The notes under the pieces are model-generated. The model had not been told where the DNA came from, searched no databases, and saw nothing but the letters and a program-made list of their open reading frames with translations. Position numbers and translations under genes: made by a program. DNA of 10,011 bases, from contig JAEMTW010000052.1 in assembly GCA_016462095.1 (NCBI GenBank), positions 1 to 10,011 on the forward strand, in the 5' to 3' direction. Source of the stretch: Thermoleophilia bacterium (lineage in GTDB: Bacteria > Actinomycetota > Thermoleophilia > Gaiellales > F1-60-MAGs149). Positions 5,819 through 10,011 of this stretch are shown piece by piece. How positions within the stretch are numbered: the stretch's first letter is position 1; every line of letters starts with the position of its first letter.

Positions 5819-6841
5819 CTACTCGGACAGCCGTTGGCCGACGAGTCGGGCGAGCTCGGCGAACCGGTTCGCGTAGCCCCATTCGTTGTCGTACCAGGCA
5901 AGAATCTTGACCTGCGTGCCGTCGACCACCATCGTCGAGAGGGCGTCGACGATCGACGAGCGTGGATCGGTGCGATAGTCGATGCTGACGAGCGGGCGCG
6001 GCTCATAGCCAAGGATGCCGGCGAGGCGTCCGTGTGTCGCGGCCTCCAGCAGGCTGTTGACCTCTTCGACGCTCGTCGCGCGGGCGACTTCGAAGACGCA
6101 GTCAGTCAGCGAGGCATTGAGGAGCGGTACGCGGACGGCAAGGCCATTCAGCTTGCCCTCAAGCTCGGGGAAGATCAACCCGATCGCGCGTGCCGAACCC
6201 GTCGTGGTGGGAATCAGCGACTGGCTGGCCGAGCGCGCGCGCCGCAGGTCTTTGTGGTGCAGGTCGACGATCGTCTGCGTGTTCGTCATGTCGTGCAGCG
6301 TTGTGATCAGGCCGTGGCGAATGCCGAGTGCCTGATGGATCGTCTGCACGATTGGGGCGAGACAGTTCGTCGTGCACGACGCGGCCGTGGCAATATCGTG
6401 GATCGCGGGGTCGTACTGGTCCTCGTTGATGCCGACCACGATGTTGATCGCGGCTGGATCGTGAACAGGTGCGGCGACGACAACCTTGCGGGCGCCACGA
6501 TCGAAGTGGGGCTGCAGCGTGGCAAGCGTCTTAAAGCGACCCGTCGCCTCGAGCACCACGTCAACGCCCAGCGCTTCCCAGTCGATCTCCTCCGGGTTGG
6601 CAAACGACGAGTGGCTGAGCACCTGATTGTCAATGGTGAGCGTGTCGGCAGTGGCAGTGATCTCGCGCTGCCAGCGACCGTGTACCGAATCGAACTCGAG
6701 CAGGTGCGCACTCGATGTCGCGTCGCCATGCGCCTCATTGATGTGGACAAACTCGAGCTCGGGCCACTCCCAGGCAGCGCGCAAGACGAGTCGGCCGATG
6801 CGACCGAAGCCATTGATGCCAATCCGAACAGGAACCGTCAT
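5819..6841 (-). CDS. gap: Glyceraldehyde-3-phosphate dehydrogenase, ArsJ-associated type
   Basis: The 340-residue protein is a complete GAPDH. The NAD-binding GINGFGRIGR is at 8-17, the catalytic ASCTTNCLAP at 154-163 with Cys156, the catalytic His183 in LHDMTNTQT (182-190), the phosphate-site TTTGSARAIGLIFPELEGKL (212-231), and WYDNEWGYANR at 316-326. Position 35-36 reads NE (INEAHGD), where glycolytic enzymes usually have ND; HDMTNTQ replaces the common HSYTNDQ. In the arsenate pathway it makes 1-arseno-3-phosphoglycerate from glyceraldehyde-3-phosphate, arsenate and NAD, which ArsJ (10 bp downstream) exports. The ATG at 6841 has no SD; TAACCT (6849-6854, minus strand) lies 7 nt upstream, so the mRNA may be leaderless. 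A plain glycolytic GAPDH is the alternative, but glycolytic copies usually sit beside pgk, not arsJ. Confidence 0.88.
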   Translation of the reverse strand: MTVPVRIGINGFGRIGRLVLRAAWEWPELEFVHINEAHGDATSSAHLLEFDSVHGRWQREITATADTLTIDNQVLSHSSFANPEEIDWEALGVDVVLEATGRFKTLATLQPHFDRGARKVVVAAPVHDPAAINIVVGINEDQYDPAIHDIATAASCTTNCLAPIVQTIHQALGIRHGLITTLHDMTNTQTIVDLHHKDLRRARSASQSLIPTTTGSARAIGLIFPELEGKLNGLAVRVPLLNASLTDCVFEVARATSVEEVNSLLEAATHGRLAGILGYEPRPLVSIDYRTDPRSSIVDALSTMVVDGTQVKILAWYDNEWGYANRFAELARLVGQRLSE

Positions 6842-6848
6842 GCGTAAT

Positions 6849-6854
6849 AGGTTA
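6849..6854 (-). promoter_or_regulatory. Candidate -10 for the gapdh-arsJ pair
   Basis: TAACCT on the minus strand is 7 nt before the GAPDH ATG, which would give a leaderless transcript. No convincing -35 is seen (TTGCTC at 6868-6873 is too close). I found no clear ArsR-type inverted repeat in 6842-6943. Confidence 0.3.
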
Positions 6855-6914
6855 GGGCCGTCCAGCGGAGCAACGGGGAAGCGTCCCGTAAGGCAGTGGT
6901 GAAGAGGTGGTAGA

Positions 6915-6939
6915 GAGGCATGCGTCGCGTGGACGCCTC
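6915..6939 (-). terminator. Weak stem-loop after the PucR-like gene
   Basis: On the minus strand GAGGCGTC pairs with GACGC plus CCTC across a 3-nt bulge, just after the stop at 6944. No T-run follows. It may partly separate the regulator gene from gapdh-arsJ, which lies on the same strand 102 bp downstream. Confidence 0.3.
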
Positions 6940-6943
6940 GGCA

Positions 6944-8755
6944 CTAGCTCGCTGCTGGTCCGAGCGCCTCCTCAAGCCGGATCAGCTTGAGCGCGATCTC
7001 GATCATCAACCAGTCGTCGTGCTTGATATTGATCCCCGTCAACTCCTCGATCCGACGCAGCCGCTGTCGGAGGGTGTTGGGGTGCACGTAGAGCGCCTGC
7101 GCGGTGGCCGAGATGTTGCCGCGCTGGCGCAGAAACTCCTCCAGCGTGCGCGTCAACTGAGCCTGGCGCTGGCGGTCGTACTCGCCGAGCTTCTTCAACG
7201 CATCGCGTTGCCGGTCGCGGACATCGCCGTCGAGCGGCACACGCAACAGATACTTGTACGGCCCGAGGCCGTCGTACGGCACGATCGCGGGTGCGTCGAC
7301 GATGACCGGTGCGGCGAGGGCGGCCTGGCGCGCCTCCTGCAACCCAATTGCCAGTGCGGCGGCGCCAAGACAGGGGCTGGAGACGCCGACGACGAGTGGC
7401 AGACGGTTGGTTCCCTCGCCCAACACCTTCTCCAGCCGCTTGAGCGTCTCGGTTTCGTCCGCACCGAGCGCCGGTACGAGCGCGACGGCCTCCTCGTCGC
7501 GCTGGTCGATCAGGACGCCAGGCAGCGCGCGCATCATGCCGGTACGAAAACGCTCGAGGGCATCCACGCGACCCTCATCGTCGGCATCGCGCCAGCCGAT
7601 CACGACGACTGCGAGCTTGGGCTGGTTGAAGTCGCAACCGAGGCGACGGGCACGACTGGAAAGGCCATCGGCGAAGCGTCCAGCGGCGAGATCGGCGAAG
7701 AAGTCTTTGATCAGATTGCGCTCTTCGAGCCCTTCAATCAGGCGAATCTTCTTAATTCCGACAGCCACCTGCGAGGCAATCGAGCTCGCTAGGTCGCGGT
7801 CGGCGTCGCTAAAGGGGCGATCGTCGATGGCATGCGCGACAAGTGCGCCAAGTAGTTCACCGTCCGCGAGCATCGGCATCAACAGCGAACCGGGCTCGGG
7901 CGAACCACCCCAGAGCGCAGCGCCGAGCGTGGCCTGGACGGAACTCGTGGTGCCGACTCGGCGGGCTTCGGCTAGTTCGCTGACCGTCACGGCGGACGGA
8001 GCGTCACCCACCTCGGGCGCCGAGGCGTGGCGTTGGAGACGGTCGCCGCGATCGAGCAGATAGATATGCGCAGCGTCAGCATTGAGCAGCGGCAGTGCCT
8101 GGTCGGCGGCTGTGGGCAAGAGATCGTCGAGCGTCGTTGACGAGGAGACCGCAGTCGACAGAACGGAGAGGCCTTCAAGCTCGCGCACGCGGCGCCTGGC
8201 GGCCTCGTAGAGGCGCGCGTTGACAATCGCCGAGGCAACCAGCGAGGCCGAGTGGATCACGAAGGCGGCGTCCTCCTCGGTGAAGACGCGTGGCGCCTCG
8301 GCGTGGAGGGCGATCACGCCGATCATCTCGTCGTCGGGGGCGATCAACGGCACCGACACGATCGACTGGTACTTCTCCTCCTCGAACTCGGGGAAGTACT
8401 TGACGCGCGGATCCTGGAGCGCATTCTCGGCGATAAAGACGGGCTCGCGGTGTTTGGCGACCCAGCCAGCCAAGCCCTCACCGCGGCTCATCGAGACGCT
8501 GCCAATCTGATCGCGATAGCGCTCGTCCGAGACCGATCGCAAGACCAGTGCGTCGTCGGGGCCTTCCACAATGAAGATCAGCGTCGCATGGGCGCGCGTC
8601 TGTTCGGTCACGAGCTCGACGATGGCGCCTAAGACCTTCTCGAGATCGACGCTCGACGAGACCGTGCGAATGATCTCGTAGAGCACACGGCGTTCGTCGG
8701 CCGCAGCGGCAGGTGGCACAGGCAGAGGGGGGGTCGTGGTGTTCAGAGTGGACAC
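6944..8755 (-). CDS. PucR/CdaR-family transcriptional regulator with two GAF domains
   Basis: From the GTG at 8755 the protein has 603 residues. Two GAF sensor domains (about 20-182 and 188-335) are followed by the degenerate GGDEF-like domain of PucR proteins (about 350-485) and a C-terminal helix-turn-helix of the HTH_30 type (about 533-591), with the diagnostic GNISATAQALYVHPNTLRQR and LRRIEELTG. GAF1 carries FPEFEEEKYQSIVSVPL, typical of small-molecule or redox-sensing GAFs. Such regulators usually control purine, polyamine or amino-acid use and respond to a ligand. The frame is open to an ATG at 8830, but the extra 25 residues are polar, unlike the family and run into the promoter region; the GTG is the better start although no SD is clear. 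It is divergent from the ligase gene at 8991, its likely target, and only 102 bp upstream of gapdh-arsJ, which it might also affect. Confidence 0.85.
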   Translation of the reverse strand: MSTLNTTTPPLPVPPAAAADERRVLYEIIRTVSSSVDLEKVLGAIVELVTEQTRAHATLIFIVEGPDDALVLRSVSDERYRDQIGSVSMSRGEGLAGWVAKHREPVFIAENALQDPRVKYFPEFEEEKYQSIVSVPLIAPDDEMIGVIALHAEAPRVFTEEDAAFVIHSASLVASAIVNARLYEAARRRVRELEGLSVLSTAVSSSTTLDDLLPTAADQALPLLNADAAHIYLLDRGDRLQRHASAPEVGDAPSAVTVSELAEARRVGTTSSVQATLGAALWGGSPEPGSLLMPMLADGELLGALVAHAIDDRPFSDADRDLASSIASQVAVGIKKIRLIEGLEERNLIKDFFADLAAGRFADGLSSRARRLGCDFNQPKLAVVVIGWRDADDEGRVDALERFRTGMMRALPGVLIDQRDEEAVALVPALGADETETLKRLEKVLGEGTNRLPLVVGVSSPCLGAAALAIGLQEARQAALAAPVIVDAPAIVPYDGLGPYKYLLRVPLDGDVRDRQRDALKKLGEYDRQRQAQLTRTLEEFLRQRGNISATAQALYVHPNTLRQRLRRIEELTGINIKHDDWLMIEIALKLIRLEEALGPAAS

Positions 8756-8770
8756 ACTATCAGCGAATAA

Positions 8771-8783
8771 TTGCCTCCGGCAA
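8771..8783. promoter_or_regulatory. Short perfect palindrome upstream of the regulator
   Basis: TTGCC, 3 nt, GGCAA. It lies 15 bp upstream of the GTG of the PucR-like gene, in the divergent promoter region, so it could be an operator for autoregulation. It is short enough to occur by chance. Confidence 0.3.
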
Positions 8784-8921
8784 GGCACTCGCTGCGTCTG
8801 GCGCAATGACTGTTCACCAGCGCGGCTCACAAGCGGGACTGAAATCAGCCAGATTCGACCCAGACTATGTGCAGATCGGCCAATTCCGACGGTGTGCAGT
8901 GCCTACGGCAGACATTGCCTC

Positions 8922-8927
8922 TATAGC
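8922..8927 (+). promoter_or_regulatory. Candidate -10 box for the ligase gene
   Basis: TATAGC would start an mRNA near 8934 with a leader of about 57 nt that contains the hairpin at 8953-8968. The matching -35 (GTGCCT, 17 bp upstream) is weak, which fits a promoter that needs an activator such as the divergent PucR-like protein. Confidence 0.35.
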
Positions 8928-8990
8928 ACCTCTGCCCCTACCTTTTGGTCTATCCGGGGACGCCCGGAGGGGAGCAGTAGGAGAGCAAGC

Positions 8991-10011
8991 ATGACGGATC
9001 TAGAGAACCACCTCGAGACACCTGGTCGTAGCGACCAGATTAAAGAGGTCCGGAAGATGATCGATGCCCAGGGCATCGAGTACATCTACTACCAATTCGC
9101 ATCGGTCACCGGGCGGATCATGGGCAAGGGTGCGCCGGCGAAGCACTGGGAGAGCATGGCCCAAAAGGGGTTCCAGCTCGTCTATGGCGCCACGGCCAAC
9201 CTGTTCGTCGATCGCCACGGTGAGTACATTGGCTACGGCCCCGAGTCGCGCGAGCTCGTCGGCCTGCCCGACGCCGAGACGTTCTCGCAGTTGCCGTGGG
9301 ACCCGAAGGTGGCGCGCGTCTTCTGCACCTTGTTCCGTGGTCGCGAGGAAGACGTCGATGCCGGCGCCTTCCTGACCTCCGACTGTCGTGGGCTGCTCAA
9401 GCGCACCCAGGCCGCATTCGAGGCCGAGACCGGCATGCACCTGCGCGCCGGCACCGAGCCCGAAATGATGTGGCTGAAGAACAACCCGGACGGGACACCG
9501 TCGGTCGCGGGGCTCTCGAAGCCGTACTGCTACCACATCGACCAGTTCTCCGAGTTTCAGCCGCTGATCCACAAGGTGATGGAGTACGCCGAGAAGCTCG
9601 GCCTCGACATGATCCAGGGCGACCACGAGGACGCCCCGGGCCAGCTCGAGTTGAACTTCAACTTCGATCGCGCAGAGGTGACGGCGGACAACCTCACGAC
9701 GTATCGCCAGATCTGCAAACAGGTCGGTCGCGAGATGGACGCCTTCCCGTGCTTCATGCCGAAGCCATTCATGGGTGTCTCCGCCAATGGTTGCCACCAC
9801 AACTTCTCGATCTGGAAGGGCGACAAGAACATGTTCGACGCGCCCGACCCGTCGAACCCGATGATGCCTGGTGATATGGGCCTCTGGGCAATCGGTGGCA
9901 TCCTCAAGCACCTGGGCGCCCTGACGGCAATCTCGTCGCCGACCGTCAACTCCTATCGCCGCCTCTGGGACACGGGCTTCTGGGCACCGGTCTTCGCGGA
10001 CTGGGGCTTCC
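8991..10011 (+). CDS. Glutamine-synthetase-family ligase, N-terminal 340 residues (runs off right edge)
   Basis: It joins the gamma-carboxyl of glutamate to ammonia or an amine using ATP. The ATG at 8991 has AGGAGA 6 nt upstream. The N-terminal beta-grasp domain covers about 25-120, then the catalytic domain. Metal- and ATP-site motifs are present: GTEPEMMW (154-161), DHEDAPGQLELNF (211-223), PKPFMGVSANGCHHN (257-271) and NSYRRLW (320-326). Two departures from classic type I glutamine synthetase stand out: the GMHxH motif reads GCHHN, and the loop that in GlnA reads VPGYEAP reads WDTGFWAP, so the catalytic Glu (Glu327 in the enteric enzyme) is Trp331. Trp at that place is, as I recall, common in gamma-glutamylamine synthetases, so an amine rather than ammonia may be the acceptor. 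Family length is about 440-470, so roughly 100 residues are missing. The divergent PucR-like gene supports a role in nitrogen or amine use. Confidence 0.8.
   Translation, partial: MTDLENHLETPGRSDQIKEVRKMIDAQGIEYIYYQFASVTGRIMGKGAPAKHWESMAQKGFQLVYGATANLFVDRHGEYIGYGPESRELVGLPDAETFSQLPWDPKVARVFCTLFRGREEDVDAGAFLTSDCRGLLKRTQAAFEAETGMHLRAGTEPEMMWLKNNPDGTPSVAGLSKPYCYHIDQFSEFQPLIHKVMEYAEKLGLDMIQGDHEDAPGQLELNFNFDRAEVTADNLTTYRQICKQVGREMDAFPCFMPKPFMGVSANGCHHNFSIWKGDKNMFDAPDPSNPMMPGDMGLWAIGGILKHLGALTAISSPTVNSYRRLWDTGFWAPVFADWGF

Larger units (their letters stand above)
8756..8990. promoter_or_regulatory. Divergent promoter region between regulator and ligase genes
   Basis: This 235-bp gap is less GC-rich than its surroundings. 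It holds the palindrome at 8771-8783, a TATAGC (8922-8927) that could be the -10 of the rightward gene, a leader hairpin at 8953-8968 (TCCGGG, loop GACG, CCCGGA) and the SD AGGAGA (8979-8984). I see no RNA gene or further protein gene. Confidence 0.5.

Noticed and set aside
5809..6012. Upstream extension of arsJ to 6012
   Set aside because: It lies inside the GAPDH gene on the same strand in another frame and has biased, low-complexity Ser/Arg composition; ArsJ proteins begin near the RNYALV motif.
6920..7792. Open frame opposite the PucR-like gene
   Set aside because: Antisense shadow of a conserved HTH and GGDEF-like region.
8756..8830. Upstream extension of the PucR-like gene to an ATG at 8830
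   Set aside because: The added 25 residues resemble no PucR N-terminus and there is no SD; the GTG at 8755 is favoured, though not proven.
8904..8920. Sigma-54-like promoter (GG and GC elements) before the ligase gene
   Set aside because: The gap between GG and GC is 8 nt instead of 10, and the regulator is of the PucR type, not a sigma-54 activator.
9000..9911. Long open frame opposite the ligase gene (303 codons)
   Set aside because: It is antisense to a clear glutamine-synthetase-family gene; long opposite frames are normal in GC-rich codon use.

Overview
This is a high-GC bacterial window with eight protein-coding genes and one partial gene at each end. GTG and TTG starts with strong Shine-Dalgarno (SD) sites, a probable leaderless start, a GAF-GAF-PucR type regulator and the overall codon style suggest an actinobacterium, perhaps of a Thermoleophilia-like lineage. 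That placement is inference; there is no rRNA or marker gene to fix it.

Layout. (1) Bases 1-1980, minus strand: a phosphate-uptake operon, read right to left. It starts with an exported protein of unknown function (TTG start), then pstS, then pstC, which runs off the left edge. A strong stem-loop separates pstS from pstC. (2) Bases 1981-2246: divergent promoter region with repeated GTGAA/TTCAC elements that may be Pho boxes. (3) Bases 2247-4350, plus strand: a 92-residue unknown protein, a stem-loop, then etfB and etfA, which are translationally coupled. (4) Bases 4351-4581: convergent gap packed with palindromes. Two 38-bp near-palindromes are exact reverse complements of each other, and a third palindrome is related to them by paired (compensatory) changes and sits between two 30-bp direct repeats. 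(5) Bases 4576-6841, minus strand: a GAPDH gene followed by arsJ, the known two-gene route for arsenate detoxification. (6) Bases 6944-8755, minus strand: a PucR/CdaR-like regulator. (7) From base 8991, plus strand: a glutamine-synthetase-family ligase, divergent from the regulator and cut by the right edge.

How it fits together. The Pst system takes up phosphate and, in most bacteria, some arsenate. GAPDH can use arsenate in place of phosphate to make 1-arseno-3-phosphoglycerate, and ArsJ exports that product, so phosphate uptake and arsenate disposal lie within 6 kb of each other. The PucR-like regulator and the divergent ligase look like a separate nitrogen or amine module. EtfBA is an electron carrier whose partner dehydrogenase is not in the window.

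The most unusual material is the palindrome cluster at 4367-4581, the unknown exported protein that heads the pst operon, and the altered active-site loop of the ligase.
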